Shown: positions 1 to 9,736 of the stretch, in pieces
Position numbering within the stretch: the stretch's first letter is position 1
Layout: every line of letters begins with the position of its first letter
Source: Roseiarcus sp963835955
GTDB lineage: Bacteria; Pseudomonadota; Alphaproteobacteria; Rhizobiales; Beijerinckiaceae
NCBI GenBank assembly: GCA_963835955.1
Contig: CAWIHZ010000006.1
Location: 1 to 64,000 of the forward strand
DNA: 64,000 bases
Reading direction: 5' to 3'
Made by a program: the position numbers and the translations under genes
Notes under the pieces: generated by a model
The model's database searches: none
Seen by the model: the letters and a program-made list of their open reading frames with translations, nothing else
Told to the model about the DNA's origin: nothing

Positions 1-63
1 AGCCTGTCTGAGAAATCGCTGAGAGGCTAGCGTTTTCGCGGGCGAATGGGATTCTGCTTGGGC

Positions 64-1422
64 ATGAGCAGGCGCTATCGCCCCTGGAAGATCGACGAGC
101 CGATGCTGTTGCCAGCGACGGTTCAGGAGTTCGTCGACAAGGATCACCTGGCGCGGTTGGTTCTGCATCTGGTGGTCGAGGAGATCGATCTCGAGGCGAT
201 CGAGCGGGTCTACCGCGTCGATCGCGGGCAGCCGCCATTCGATCCGGCGATGATGACGGCGCTTTTGCTCTATGGCTATTGCAACGGGGTCTATTCGTCG
301 CGGCGGATCGCCAAGGCCTGTCGTGAACGCGTCGACTTCATGAGCGTCGTCGGCCTCGACGCTCCGGATTTCCGCACGATCTCGGAGTTCCGAAAGCGTC
401 ATCTGCAGGCGCTTTCCGCGCTGTTTTCACAGGTGCTGCGGCTGTGCGAGCGAGCCGGGCTGGTCAAGCTGGGGCACGTCGCGCTGGACGGGACGAAGAT
501 CAAGGCCAACGCCTCCAAGCACAAAGCCATGAGCTACGCGCGGATGGCCGAGCGCGCGGCGGAACTGGAGGCAGAGGTCGCCGGCTGGATGGACGCCGCG
601 GCGGCGACGGACGCCAGCGAGGACGCCGCCTTGGGGCGCGACAAGAGCGGCGACGAGATGCCGGATTGGGTCGCCGACAAGAAGCGGCGCGCCGAGAAGA
701 TCCGCGCCGCCAAGGCCGAACTGGAGGCCGAGGCGAAAGCCGCCGCCGAGGCCGAAAGGCAAGCGCGGGCCGAGGCGGAGAAGAAACGAGAAGCCGAAGG
801 CCGCAAGAAACCCGGAAGACCCGCCGCCCCGCCCTCAGAAGACCCCGACCCGAAAGCGCAGAAGAACTTCACCGATCCCGAGAGCCGCATCATGAAAACC
901 AAGGACGGCTTCATCCAGGGCTACAACGCCCAGGCGGCGGTGGACGCCGAGGCACAGGTGATCGTCGCCCATGGCCTCGACGCCAACGCGAGCCACCAGC
1001 ATCAGCTGACGCCGATGGTCGACGCGGTCGAAGCCAATATGGGCCGCAAGCCCGAGCAGGTCTCGGCCGACGCCGGCTATTGCTCGCACGCCAATCTCGA
1101 GGCGATGGAGAGCCGCAACATCGACGCCTACATCGCCGCCGGACGCGCCAAGCATCCGACCGACGGCGAAGCCGGAGGCAAGCGCGTAGCGGCCATGCGC
1201 GAGAAGATCAGGGCCGGCGGCCACGAGACCCCCTATCGACTGCGCAAGCAATTGCCCGAGCCGGTGTTCGGGCAAATCAAGCAGGCCCGCGGCTTCCGTC
1301 AGTTCCTGATGCGCGGGCTCGACAAGGTCGCCCACGAATGGGGCCTCGTCTGCCTCGCCCACAATATCCTCAAACTCGCTCAAGGGCGGACTCCGTCCGC
1401 CGCCGAGATCGCAACCGCCTGA
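64..1422 (+). CDS. IS1182-family transposase
   Basis: DDE transposase that would move the surrounding IS1182 element. The N-terminus (RRYRPWKIDEPMLLPATV) and the segment GHVALDGTKIKANASKHKAM with the catalytic Asp are typical of the family. A long Ala/Glu/Lys-rich, charged coiled-coil-like insert covers roughly residues 165-255, then FTDPESRIMKTKDGFIQGYN resumes the catalytic core; the C-terminus keeps the usual RGFRQFLMRGLDKVAHEWGL region. At about 450 residues it looks full length. The ATG at 64 is preferred to the one at 46 because homologues begin close to the RRYRPWK segment. The gene is intact although the element's right arm carries another IS, so the protein could still be made. Confidence 0.85.
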   Translation: MSRRYRPWKIDEPMLLPATVQEFVDKDHLARLVLHLVVEEIDLEAIERVYRVDRGQPPFDPAMMTALLLYGYCNGVYSSRRIAKACRERVDFMSVVGLDAPDFRTISEFRKRHLQALSALFSQVLRLCERAGLVKLGHVALDGTKIKANASKHKAMSYARMAERAAELEAEVAGWMDAAAATDASEDAALGRDKSGDEMPDWVADKKRRAEKIRAAKAELEAEAKAAAEAERQARAEAEKKREAEGRKKPGRPAAPPSEDPDPKAQKNFTDPESRIMKTKDGFIQGYNAQAAVDAEAQVIVAHGLDANASHQHQLTPMVDAVEANMGRKPEQVSADAGYCSHANLEAMESRNIDAYIAAGRAKHPTDGEAGGKRVAAMREKIRAGGHETPYRLRKQLPEPVFGQIKQARGFRQFLMRGLDKVAHEWGLVCLAHNILKLAQGRTPSAAEIATA

Positions 1423-1470
1423 CCCCCGTCAAACGGCCAAACAACCCCGAATCCGCGTCCAGACCCGCTA

Positions 1471-2524
1471 GAGCGAATCCCACTCAGGCATATCCGGATG
1501 GATATCCTGCGTGGATGAAGAAGTTGCGGCAATCTTCGGGCTTTATCTCCTCGGTTGCGATGGCGCAGGCGCTCCAGAGGCCTTCGAGCGTCCGCCTGGC
1601 GATTTTGCGCAAAATGTTTTTGAACTTGGCGAAGGCTTGTTCGATCGGGTCGAGATCGGGGCTGTAAGGAGGGAGAAACCGAAGCTTGGCTCCGGCGGCT
1701 TCAATCGCGATTTTGACGGCGGCGCTTTTATGAGCGCTGAGGTTGTCCATGATCACGATTTCGCCGGGGCTCAGCGTCCCGGCCAATTCCTGTTCGATGT
1801 AAGCTGCGAACTTCTCTCCGTTGATCGCTCCATCGAAGACGCAAGGCGCGGTCAGGCCGTCGTGGCGCAGGGCGGCAAGGAAGGTTGTCGTTTTCCAATG
1901 ACCGAATGGCGCGTAGCCGATCAGCCGCTTGCCGATCTCACACCGGCCATAGCGCGGCGTCATGTTCGTGGACGCCCAGGTTTCATCGATGAAAACAAGC
2001 TTCCGAGGGTCGAGTGTCGGCTGCTCCTCCCGCCATGCGGCGCGGGCGGCGGCTACGTCCGGACGCTTCTGCTCGGCCGCGCAAAGCGTTTTTTTTATAG
2101 CTGATCCGCAAGCGTTTCAGAAACCGAGCGATGGACGACTTCCCGACCTCGACGCCTCGCTCGCTCAACTTCTTCTGCAGTTCGAGCAGGGTCGCGCTCG
2201 GCGTTTGCTCGACGAGTTCACGCACGACGGCCTCATGCTGGGCCAGCTTCGGCTCCTTGTGGCCGCCGAAATCACCCGGCTTGAAACTTCCCGTCGCTTG
2301 AAAACGCTGCATCAGCTTGACCACGAAACTCACGCTGACGTCGAATTGGCCAGCCGCTTCGTGGCGCGAACTTCCCCCCTCCACGGCGCCAACCACACGC
2401 TCGCGGAGATCGTCGGAATAAGGTTTCGCCATCCCAGCCGGCCTCCAGCCCGGCCTCAATGGTAAATCCGATTTATACTGATTCGGAAATCCCCCCCCCA
2501 ATTCCGTCCATGCGGGAACCGCTC
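1471..2524 (-). mobile_element. IS630-family element inserted in the IS1182 copy
   Basis: The imperfect terminal repeats start GAGCGAATCCC (left) and GAGCGGTTCCC (reverse complement of the right end). Both ends are flanked by TA (1469-1470 and 2525-2526), the dinucleotide duplicated by IS630/Tc1 elements. The roughly 1.05-kb length and a two-frame transposase on the minus strand fit the family. Confidence 0.75.
1484..2432 (-). CDS. IS630-family transposase expressed through a frameshift (orfA + orfB)
   Basis: The first frame starts at the ATG at 2432 (MAKPYSDDLRERVVGAVEGG). It encodes an N-terminal helix-turn-helix region and runs to an A8 tract (read on the minus strand) near 2089-2096. The second frame continues in register with KKTLCAAEQKRPDVAAAR and carries the DDE core: VFIDETWAST, VIMDNLSAHK and LDPIEQAFAKFK. 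Slippage on the A8 run is the usual way such IS630 transposases are fused. The catalytic triad is complete, so the element may be active. The first frame alone continues to about 1983 as a non-homologous tail. Confidence 0.8.
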
Positions 2525-2571
2525 TAACACTCTCCAAACCCACCTAACGGCGGACACTATCTGGACAGGCT

Positions 2572-3177
2572 CCTAGGGACTGAAAGGCGTTTCGCACGCG
2601 AAAACGCGGCGAGCTTCCTATTGGCAGACGCTCTCTGTAATCCCTTGGGATCTCCCTGCTTCCTCCTGTTCGGCTCCCTGTTACCTCGAGTAGGGAGTGT
2701 GGTTTTGAATCTATTGAAAATCCTCGATTTTCTTGTCGCGTTAGAAAGAAAAAAGGCTCATTTTGACCTCACTCCCTGTATTTCTCCCTGTTACCAGGGA
2801 GAGCGGCCCTTCGTAGACCGGTTTGGCGGGACTGCGTCCGCCACCAACCATACCCGTGATTTGCGTCGGTTTTCTGTCTCCGGCAATCTGTCCGACATTT
2901 CCGAGGCTTGGGCGCTGAGCGCACGGGGATCCGCGTCGGGAGACGCCGATTTTGCGGCTCGCACGGCTTTGGCGGCGCCGGGTCTCCACCTGACAAAAGC
3001 CTTTTCCGTGGAATGTTGCATGGGGTCTGACGGAGACCGGTTCGCTCAGTCAAGAAGAGCGGTTCGATTCTGGCCCATTATCGGGGATTGCCTGGACAGA
3101 AGCGCTTGCGAGGGCATTGTCAAAGCAACGGCGGTTCGTCTGCGCGTGGCGCGCCGCGGCCTCGCTCCATCGGCGAT
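2572..3177. other. Gene-poor stretch with CTCCCTGTTAC repeats and a hairpin
   Basis: No credible coding region is seen; the open frames here lack homology and ribosome sites. The motif CTCCCTGTTAC occurs twice (about 2674 and 2789). The second copy closes into a perfect 7-bp hairpin, CTCCCTG-TTAC-CAGGGAG. From memory, the block from here through GGGACTGCGTCCGCCACCAA resembles intergenic sequence often found beside integrated elements in Rhizobiales. That resemblance was not checked. Confidence 0.35.
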
Positions 3178-3897
3178 CTACGCCGCACAAGGGCGGGCCA
3201 CTCGGCCAAGGCAGCAGAGCGCCTCTGCTTGTGGACTTGCCTCGTGACGAGATCGCGCTCCTGATTGAATTGGTTGTGGACCTGGGCGTGAACTGAGCTG
3301 AACTTCTGCAGCGTCTTGACGACTTCGAAAGCGCTGGATGGCCCGTTCGCGTCGCCGAAACGGCTGATGCGAATTCTCGGCGCGATTGTTGAGCCGACCG
3401 CCGACCTCGTGCCGCTCGGCTGCAACGCCGATATCGTTCATCGCCGCCGAATATGCCCGAAGCCCATCGGTGACGATGCTGCGAGGAGCCCCGTATTTCT
3501 TCATGATCCGCTTGAGAAGCTTCAGCGCCGCGGTTTTGTCCCGCTTCGCGGTAGCCACCGCCTCCAAGACCTCGCCTTCATGGTCGACGGCGCGCCACAG
3601 ATAGCAGAGCTTGCCGTTGACCTTCACGAACACCTCGTCCAAATGTCAGCGCCATTGAGGATAGCCGCGCAAGTGCGCGACGCGTCTCTTTCGGATCTCG
3701 GCGGCGAACATCGGGCCGAACCGGTTCCACCAGAACCGGACGGTCTCGTGGCTGATTTCGATCCCGCGCTCGGCCAAGAGGTCTTCGACGTTTCGAAGCG
3801 ACAACGGATATCTGACGTACATCATCACGACCAGACGGACGACCTCCGGCGAGCTGTTGAAATTTCGGAACGGGTTGCTCGTGCGTCGAGCTGACAC
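3178..3897 (-). pseudogene. IS6-family transposase, decayed
   Basis: From a GTG at 3897 the frame reads SARRTSNPFRNFNSSPEVVR and then the IS6 signature RYPLSLRNVEDLLAERGI with ETVRFWWNRFGPMFAAEIRK. An in-frame TGA at 3646-3648 stands where the family has Trp (HWRWHLDE); reading resumes at HLDEVFVKVNGKLCYLWRAVD with the catalytic Asp, and SIVTDGLRAYSAA follows. A single-base frameshift near 3320 moves the C-terminal part (LQKFSSVHAQVHNQFNQERD) to another frame. One nonsense and one frameshift mutation mean the gene is dead. Its terminal repeats were not identified. Confidence 0.85.
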
Positions 3898-3938
3898 AGC
3901 CGGGGACAGCCCGAGAATTTGCTCTGACACCGCCGACA

Positions 3939-4025
3939 CGACGTATTGCGGCTGTTGCGCATTGCGGCCGCGAACGGCGGAAGTGGTCAGGTAAGCGGGC
4001 GTTGCTTCTACGCGCGGTCTCCGCC
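3939..4025 (-). repeat. Copy 1 of a diverged ~86-bp repeat (copy 2 at 42896-42981)
   Basis: The reverse complement begins GGCGGAGACCGCGC and ends CAATACGTC. It aligns end to end with 42896-42981 at roughly four-fifths identity without gaps. It lies between the IS6 remnant and the sugar cluster and codes for nothing recognised. Confidence 0.55.
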
Positions 4026-4087
4026 TTGAGCGGGCATTGATCGAGGCGCCGGCAGAACATCGCGAAGGGAGGAAAGCGGCCATTCGC

Positions 4088-5138
4088 CTATTTGGCGATG
4101 GCGTTGGAAAATGGAGCAGTTTTTTCGATATGTTCCGTTGACAGCCGCGTCCATGAAACATGAAGCGCGGCGCGAACGATCGCATTGCTGGCGACCGCAT
4201 CCTGATTGGCGATTGCCCCGGCGAGGCGCCCGTCGCTGCCCAGCCGTAGGACGATATCACGCATCGTTTCGATGGTTTCGATGTTCGCCTCACATTCGCG
4301 CACGGGATCGAGACCTGTCGAATCCGGAAAGGTGTCGAAATAGATCGCGCCGCTGTAGCCGATCCGCTCCATCACATAGAGCAGCTCGATCGTCTGCAAC
4401 GGATGCACTGAGCCCGCCATCAGGCCATCGTCCCGTTTGCCGTAGCCGTCATTGAGGTGGACGCCCAACAGCCGCGAATGACGGGCGACGAGCGAAGCAG
4501 AGCAAGCGGGCATTTCGCTGGCGTAGAGCGCGTGCGCGAAGTCGAGCGTGACGCCGAGATTGGGCCGGTTGACGTCACGGATCATCATCAAGGTCGTAGA
4601 GACGTCCGGCGCCAGGGCGAAAGATCGCGGCTCATTTGGCTTGTATTCGATGCTGATCGCGATCTTGGGATTGTGCTCCGCGACCTCGCGCACTGCGTCG
4701 ACCGTCAGATCCCACAGCGCCCCGTAATCCGCCTGAAAGGAATAGTCGAATCCGTCCTGACCCATCCATAACGTCATCAAGCCGCCGCCAGCGCGGGCGA
4801 GCGAGTCCAGTCCCCTTTTGGTCAGATCGATCGCCGCTCGCCTCGACGCCGGATCGGGGTGGGTAAAGGCGCCGAGCTTGAAAGCGTCGCCGCTATAGTA
4901 GCGCATCGCGTAGCCATTCAGAGCTAGGCCGAGATCGCCGAGCCTCTCGGCGATCTCGCGCTCGCCGAGGTCCTGGATGTGATCGGGGTAGTTGAAATCA
5001 ACGCAATTCAAGCCTTTTGCCGTTGCTGCCCGTTCGAGCAAGTCGAGCGTCGAGATGTTGCCGCCAGACCCACGACCGCGTTCTCTGGCGCCGAACTCGG
5101 AACGAGTTGAGTTTGGCGGCATATTTCGGGCTGCTCAT
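4088..5138 (-). pseudogene. Sugar isomerase/epimerase (xylose-isomerase-like TIM barrel), frameshifted near its start
   Basis: Last gene of the minus-strand sugar cluster. It is a TIM-barrel protein of the AP-endonuclease-2/xylose-isomerase superfamily that would isomerise or epimerise a sugar or sugar phosphate. Visible pieces are STLDLLERAATAKGLNCVDF, YPDHIQDLGE, ISIEYKPNEPR (metal-ligand Glu), LGVTLDFAHALYASE, GVHLNDGYGKRDDG and YFDTFPDSTGLDPV. The natural start appears to be the ATG at 5138 (MSSPKYAAKLNSFRV), which matches the family N-terminus but is out of frame with the rest. One extra base around 5091-5094 separates the two. Otherwise a 344-residue protein would have to start at 5122 without the first strand. 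Real mutation or sequencing error cannot be separated here. Confidence 0.75.
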
Positions 5139-5271
5139 CGGCGGTCCTGCGGAGAAAGGCCCTTTGACGTCGTACGCGGGCATTCTACTTCCATCGTGCC
5201 CGCGCTTTGTAAAGGGGCGGCTCTTTCTCCCGTCGCAAAGGGCGCCGAATCATTTGCTTTCGAGCAGTTCT

Positions 5272-6787
5272 TCAGATCTGAAGCGGGCCGTCAACGTGCA
5301 ACTTAGCCATCAGGTCCTTCGTGCGCTCATAGAGCGCACGAAACACATCGTAGCGGCGGCGGTAGACATCGGCGTGGGCGGACTCCGGGTCGATCCGCGA
5401 AGCAGGCGGGTTCCAGGCCCTGATCGCCTCTCTCGAGACGTCGCCGATCGCCAGCGCAGCGAGATAGCCGTCGCCATAGGCGGCGCCGATGCTCACCTTG
5501 TGCACTTCCTGCGGGTGGCCGGAAACGTCCGACGTCGCCTGTGTCCAGAGTTCGATTGCGCACGCCGCCCCCGACGGCGTGAATGCTGCGTGGCGGCGCG
5601 CCCGCCGCGGCGTAGGTCTCGAAGATATGGTTGGTCGCGAAGGCGACCCCTTCTATCAAGGCGCGATAGACATCGGCGCGGGTGCTCGCAAGCGTCAGTC
5701 CGACGACTAGACCTTTCGCGCGCGGGTCGTGGATCGGCGTGCGCTCGCCGGACAAATAGGGCAGGAAGACCAGGCCGTTGGCGCCGGGCGGCGACGCCTC
5801 GGCTTCAGATGCAAGCGCGGCCATCGCCGACTGCGGATCGAGATCGCGAGCGAACTGATCGGCAAACCAGTGGGTTAGGGTTCCACTGGTCGCGAGCCCC
5901 GCCATGGAGGCATGCTGATCGGGGAACAGCCACGGCGCATGCCATAGGCGTTCGTCTCTCACGCGCTCCCGGGCGACGAGGATGGCGAAAATCGTCGAGC
6001 CATACATCAGCATCATTTCGCCGACGTTGAGAACGCCGACGCTGACCGCCTCCGCCGCCGCGTCGATCGTGCCCACGATGACCGGCGTGCCGGCCAGAAG
6101 GCCGGTCTGGCCCGCCGCATTTCGCGTGACGCCGCCGGCGACTTCGACGGTCCAGGCAAGGTCCGGCAGCCGCTCCAATTCCGTGATGCCGGGCGCAAGC
6201 GCACTACTCCACATCCGCTCATCGATCAGATAGAGCGGGCTGAGGTTTGCCGCCGAGTAGTGGTCGGTGACAAAGCGGCCCGTCAACCGGTGAACCAGGA
6301 AAGAGGTCGAATTGAGAAACTTGTGCGCGCGTGCGTAGACGTCCGGCCGATTGCGCTTCAGCCACAGAATCTTCGGCCCCACGGACTGCGTGGTCAGCGC
6401 ATTGCCGCAACGCGCGAATATCGTCCCGGCGCCGATTGCGGCGGTGAGATCCTCGATTTCTCGAGCAGACCGCGTGTCGACGCCATAGAGGACAGCGTTC
6501 ATTAGCGGCGCGCCCGTCGAGTCGACGGGCAGCATGCAGGGCCCGATCGCGCTCGTCCCGACCGCCTTGATTTCCGGCGCCGTAAGACCGCTCTCGACGA
6601 TCAGTTTGCGAGCGAGCCAGACGAAGTCGGCCCACCAGTCCTCTTCCGCGCGGTGCTCTGCCCACCCCGCCCGTGGCACGATGAGCCCATGCGGCCGCGC
6701 CGCGCTCGCCAGCACCCTCCCTTCGCGGTCGACGAGCACGCCCTTCGACTCGAACGTGCCGATGTCCACTCCGAGGTAGGCGCTCAT
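5272..6787 (-). pseudogene. FGGY-family carbohydrate kinase, frameshifted near the C-terminus
   Basis: ATP-dependent kinase of the FGGY (xylulose/glycerol/ribulose kinase) family, probably phosphorylating the sugar imported by this cluster. The N-terminal ATPase fold is seen in AYLGVDIGTFESKGVLVD; later come GTIDAAAEAVSVGVL, FLPYLSGERTPIHDP and HAVGGGVRN. Near 5548 one base is missing: the frame leaves VRNRT and the true continuation (LWTQATSDVSGHPQEVHKVS, then IGAAYGDGYLAALAIG) lies in the next frame and ends at 5272. The uncorrected frame gives 486 residues with a nonsense tail. The start ATG at 6787 overlaps the stop of the M42 peptidase gene (ATGA), so the two are translationally coupled. 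The exact substrate is not evident. Confidence 0.8.
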
Positions 6788-7905
6788 CGTTCGTATTTGT
6801 CGCGATCCAAGTCGAAAGCCCGATCGATGCGAGGGATCGCGGCGACGAGAAGCTTTGTCAGACCTTCGAGGTCGTCGAGATCGCAGACCTCGAGCGAGGA
6901 ATGGGTGTAACGGCAGGGAAACCCGAGATCGAGAACCGCAACGCCGTGATGAGCGAGTTGTACGTAAGAGGAATCGGTCAGCACGCCGACTTGCGCGCTG
7001 CGCTGCAAAGTCAGTCGTTCGCCCCGCGCCGATTCGTGAAACAGAGAGACCAGCGCGGGGTGGGGGATTGTTCCGTTGAGCGTGCCACGGCCATGGAAAC
7101 TGTAAAGACTCATCGCCGGTCCGAGTCCGAGCGCAACGTCGCCGCGATCTCTCATGTCTGGCGTGTCGGTCGCCAACATCAGGTCGAGCTGGATGGCGAT
7201 GTCGGGCGCGAGCGCCTGGGCGGCGACAAGCGCGCCGCGCAGATTGAACTCCTCCTGGGTGGAGAAAACGAAGTGGACGGTAGGCCGGTCGGGCATGGCG
7301 ATCAGCCAGCGCGCAGCCTCGACAATGACTGCGCAGCCGGCGCGATCGTCAATTGCGGTCCCGGCGATTCGCGCGCCGGCCAACGCAATCGACTTCGGCG
7401 CGTAGATGACGGGCGAGCCAATGTCGACCCCGGCCGCGAGAGCGTCGTCGGCGCGCGAAAAGCCTGCGTCGACCATGGTTTCCTGGTAGGGTAAGACACG
7501 GTATTTCTCCTCGGGACTTGTTGCGTGATGGCTCTTGTTTGCGATCACCGCCCGGACGTCGCGCCCCTCGCCGACGCAGATCAGAACCTCCTGCGAAGCC
7601 AGCGCCCGCTCCGGCACGCCACCTAGCCGTTCCAGACGGATGAATCCGCTCGTCTCGATTCTGCGTACGACGAAGCCGAGTTGATCCATATGCGCAAACA
7701 GCATCACGCTCGGCAGGTCCGCTTCGCCTGGCGCCGTCGCGATCAGATTGCCGAGCCTGTCGGTCTTGGTCGCCAGGCCGAGCGCCAGCATCTCCGCCGC
7801 GAGCCGCCGCCTTACGCGGCCCTCGCAGCCGCTGAGGCCAGGAATCATCATAAGATCGGTGGTGAGCGACCGGAGACGTTCGCGCGATGCCCCGGGATCC
7901 GGCAC
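6784..7905 (-). CDS. M42-family metallopeptidase (FrvX/SgcX-like)
   Basis: Dinuclear-metal aminopeptidase family of the cytoplasm. The metal-ligand set is complete: LFAHMDQLGF (His), GTAIDDRAGC (Asp), FSTQEEFNLRG (Glu pair), LATDTPDMRD (Asp) and PCRYTHSSLE (His). About 373 residues, normal for the family. The GTG at 7905 is chosen because it lies four bases after the BtpA stop and has AAAGG upstream; the longer frame to 8022 runs through btpA. FrvX and SgcX of E. coli are M42 proteins encoded inside sugar operons with unknown roles; this copy sits in the same kind of setting. The stop overlaps the FGGY kinase start. Confidence 0.85.
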   Translation of the reverse strand: MPDPGASRERLRSLTTDLMMIPGLSGCEGRVRRRLAAEMLALGLATKTDRLGNLIATAPGEADLPSVMLFAHMDQLGFVVRRIETSGFIRLERLGGVPERALASQEVLICVGEGRDVRAVIANKSHHATSPEEKYRVLPYQETMVDAGFSRADDALAAGVDIGSPVIYAPKSIALAGARIAGTAIDDRAGCAVIVEAARWLIAMPDRPTVHFVFSTQEEFNLRGALVAAQALAPDIAIQLDLMLATDTPDMRDRGDVALGLGPAMSLYSFHGRGTLNGTIPHPALVSLFHESARGERLTLQRSAQVGVLTDSSYVQLAHHGVAVLDLGFPCRYTHSSLEVCDLDDLEGLTKLLVAAIPRIDRAFDLDRDKYER

Positions 7906-7909
7906 AGCC

Positions 7910-8722
7910 TCAGCCTTTCCGCGCGGCGCGCGCGAGACGCATGAACTCGCTGGCCCGATCCGGATCGACCGGTCTCCAGGTGTCGCCGTCCACCTTGAGC
8001 GAGGACCCGACGACGCAGCCATCGGCGATGCTGAGCACGTCGCGGACGGCGGCGTGCTTCACTCCGGTGTTGGCCAGCACCGGAACGCCGGGCAGCGCGC
8101 TCTTGACCGCTTCGAGATCCTCCATGCGCGCCGCCTCCCCTGTGATCGCGCCCGAGACGAGGATTGCGTCCGGGATCGAAGAGAAAACTGCGCTGCGCGC
8201 GCGATCGGCGAGGCTGCGCCGGTCGAGCGAATAGGCGAACTCGGCCGAGACGTTGTAGAGAAGCACGAGGTCGTCGCGGCCGAGCCGTCTGCGATAGCGC
8301 AGGGCGGCGCCCGCGTCCGGCGCCCATACCCCCATATCGGAAGCGTAGAGACCAGTGAAGACCTCGCGCACGAAGGCGGCGCCCGTCGCCGCGGCGACGG
8401 CGATCGAGGCCAAGGGGTCCCACAGCAGGTTGACGCCGAAGGGCACGGCGATCTCGCGTCTCAGGCGGCCGATCACAGCGGCCATGGCCGCGGTCGAAGC
8501 GGCGTCGACCTTCGTCTCGTAGGGGCGATCGTTTTCGTTGCCGAACATCACCGCGTCGAAGCCCGCCTCGGACAGCGCGCGCAGGTCCTTGCGCGCCGCC
8601 TCGATGAGACCGTCCATCCCGGCCTCGGCGTCGTAGAGCGGCGCGCCCGGAAGGGCGCCGAGATGGACCATCGCAATGACCGTCTTGCGCTCGCCAAACA
8701 CGCGGCGGTAGTTCGTCGACAT
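7910..8722 (-). CDS. BtpA/SgcQ-family protein
   Basis: A (beta/alpha)8-barrel protein of the BtpA family, 270 residues. Diagnostic stretches are VIAMVHLGALPGAPLYD, GFDAVMFGNENDRPY, VPFGVNLLWDPLASIAVA, FVREVFTGLYASDMGVW and the phosphate-binding-like end VPVLANTGVKHAAV with ADGCVVGSSLKVDG. BtpA was named for photosystem I biogenesis in cyanobacteria, but homologues such as E. coli SgcQ lie in sugar operons. An enzyme role on a sugar phosphate is an inference. The ATG at 8722 follows a GGCGAACGGGAG stretch and lies 29 bases after the upstream permease stop. The next gene starts four bases downstream. Confidence 0.85.
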   Translation of the reverse strand: MSTNYRRVFGERKTVIAMVHLGALPGAPLYDAEAGMDGLIEAARKDLRALSEAGFDAVMFGNENDRPYETKVDAASTAAMAAVIGRLRREIAVPFGVNLLWDPLASIAVAAATGAAFVREVFTGLYASDMGVWAPDAGAALRYRRRLGRDDLVLLYNVSAEFAYSLDRRSLADRARSAVFSSIPDAILVSGAITGEAARMEDLEAVKSALPGVPVLANTGVKHAAVRDVLSIADGCVVGSSLKVDGDTWRPVDPDRASEFMRLARAARKG

Positions 8723-8751
8723 GGCTTCGCGCTCCCGTTCGCCGGCGGATG

Positions 8752-9690
8752 CTACTTGCCCGAACCCGCCGTCAGCCCCATCACGATGTAGCGCTCCAGG
8801 AAGATGCCGACGAGCAGCAGCGGCGTAATCGCCGCCGTGGACAGCGCGGCCATCGTCCACCAGTTGATCCCTTGCGACCCGGTCTGGCTCGCCACCATCA
8901 CCGGCAGGGTCTGCGCGTTGAAGCCGGTGAGGAGCGAGGCGAAGAAGTACTCGTTCCAGCACAGCACCGTCGAAAGAAGGAAAGAGGCCACCATGCCGGG
9001 AAGCGCCATCGGCGCAACGATGCGAAGGAACGCGCCCCAAATCGTGCAGCCGTCGACGAGCGCCGCCTGCTCCATTTCGTTGGGGATCGAATCGAACTGG
9101 TCGTGCATCACCCAGATGACGATCGGCAGCACCATCAGCGTGTAGACGAGGATCAAGCCGATGTGCGTATCGAGCAGCGCCAGTTCCTTGTAAAGCACGA
9201 GGAACGGCATCGCCAGCACGACCGGGGGCAGGATGAGCTGCGAAACGAAGAAGAACGAAATGTCCTGATTGCCGAAGCGCCCGAGCTTGTAGTCGAACCG
9301 GCTGAGCCCGTAGGCGGCCAGCGAGCCGATGACGACGGCGAGCGTCGAAGCGCCGAGCGTGGCGATGAGGCTGTTGAAGAACTTGTCGAGGAACTGTTCG
9401 CGCACGTCCGAGGACGCAAAGATCGTGTCCGGCGACAGGCCGAGCGACTGCATGCCCTTCCATTTCGGCACGAAGTCGACCCAGGGAATGAGGTGGCCCT
9501 GGGTCACGTCCCGGCCGAGCTTGAAGGTCGTCGTCACCGTCCAGTAGATTGGGAAGAGGGCGATGAAGGTCCATACCGCCAGCGTCACATAGATCGCGGC
9601 GCGTCCCAGGATGCGCAGCGCTCGTTGGCCGCTCGCGACCGCGACGACGTCGCCAGGAGACTGGCCGGACGAGGCGGCTTCGGTGGTCAC
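8752..9690 (-). CDS. Carbohydrate ABC transporter permease (MalG type)
   Basis: Inner-membrane permease of a CUT1-type sugar importer, 312 residues, with about six membrane spans. The first is IYVTLAVWTFIALFPIYWTV, and the MalG-like periplasmic loop follows it. The EAA loop that docks the ATPase reads EMEQAALVDGCTIWGAFLRI. It starts with GTG at 9690, 46 bases after the MalF-type permease. Partner genes for the binding protein, second permease and ATPase lie in the same cluster. Confidence 0.9.
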   Translation of the reverse strand: MTTEAASSGQSPGDVVAVASGQRALRILGRAAIYVTLAVWTFIALFPIYWTVTTTFKLGRDVTQGHLIPWVDFVPKWKGMQSLGLSPDTIFASSDVREQFLDKFFNSLIATLGASTLAVVIGSLAAYGLSRFDYKLGRFGNQDISFFFVSQLILPPVVLAMPFLVLYKELALLDTHIGLILVYTLMVLPIVIWVMHDQFDSIPNEMEQAALVDGCTIWGAFLRIVAPMALPGMVASFLLSTVLCWNEYFFASLLTGFNAQTLPVMVASQTGSQGINWWTMAALSTAAITPLLLVGIFLERYIVMGLTAGSGK

Positions 9691-9736
9691 GGTTCCGGCT
9701 CCTTCACTGGTTTCACGATGGGCTCCGGCGCGGCGT

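Larger units (their letters stand above)
1..2571 (+). mobile_element. IS1182-family insertion sequence, split near its right end by an IS630 element
   Basis: The left edge begins AGCCTGTC at base 1 and the right edge reads GACAGGCT at 2564-2571, its exact reverse complement. The 8-bp terminal match brackets the IS1182-type transposase. The right arm is interrupted at TA 1469-1470 by an IS630 element; removing bases 1471-2526 rejoins a continuous right end. The left end may extend a base or two beyond the window. Family assignment rests on the transposase. Confidence 0.65.

Noticed and set aside
2621..3247. 208-codon plus-strand frame between IS remnants
   Set aside because: No family resemblance or ribosome site, and it crosses repeats and the edge of the IS6 remnant.
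7906..8022. Upstream extension of the M42 peptidase to 8022
   Set aside because: It would overlap the btpA coding sequence by more than 100 bases; the GTG at 7905 has a ribosome site and normal spacing.
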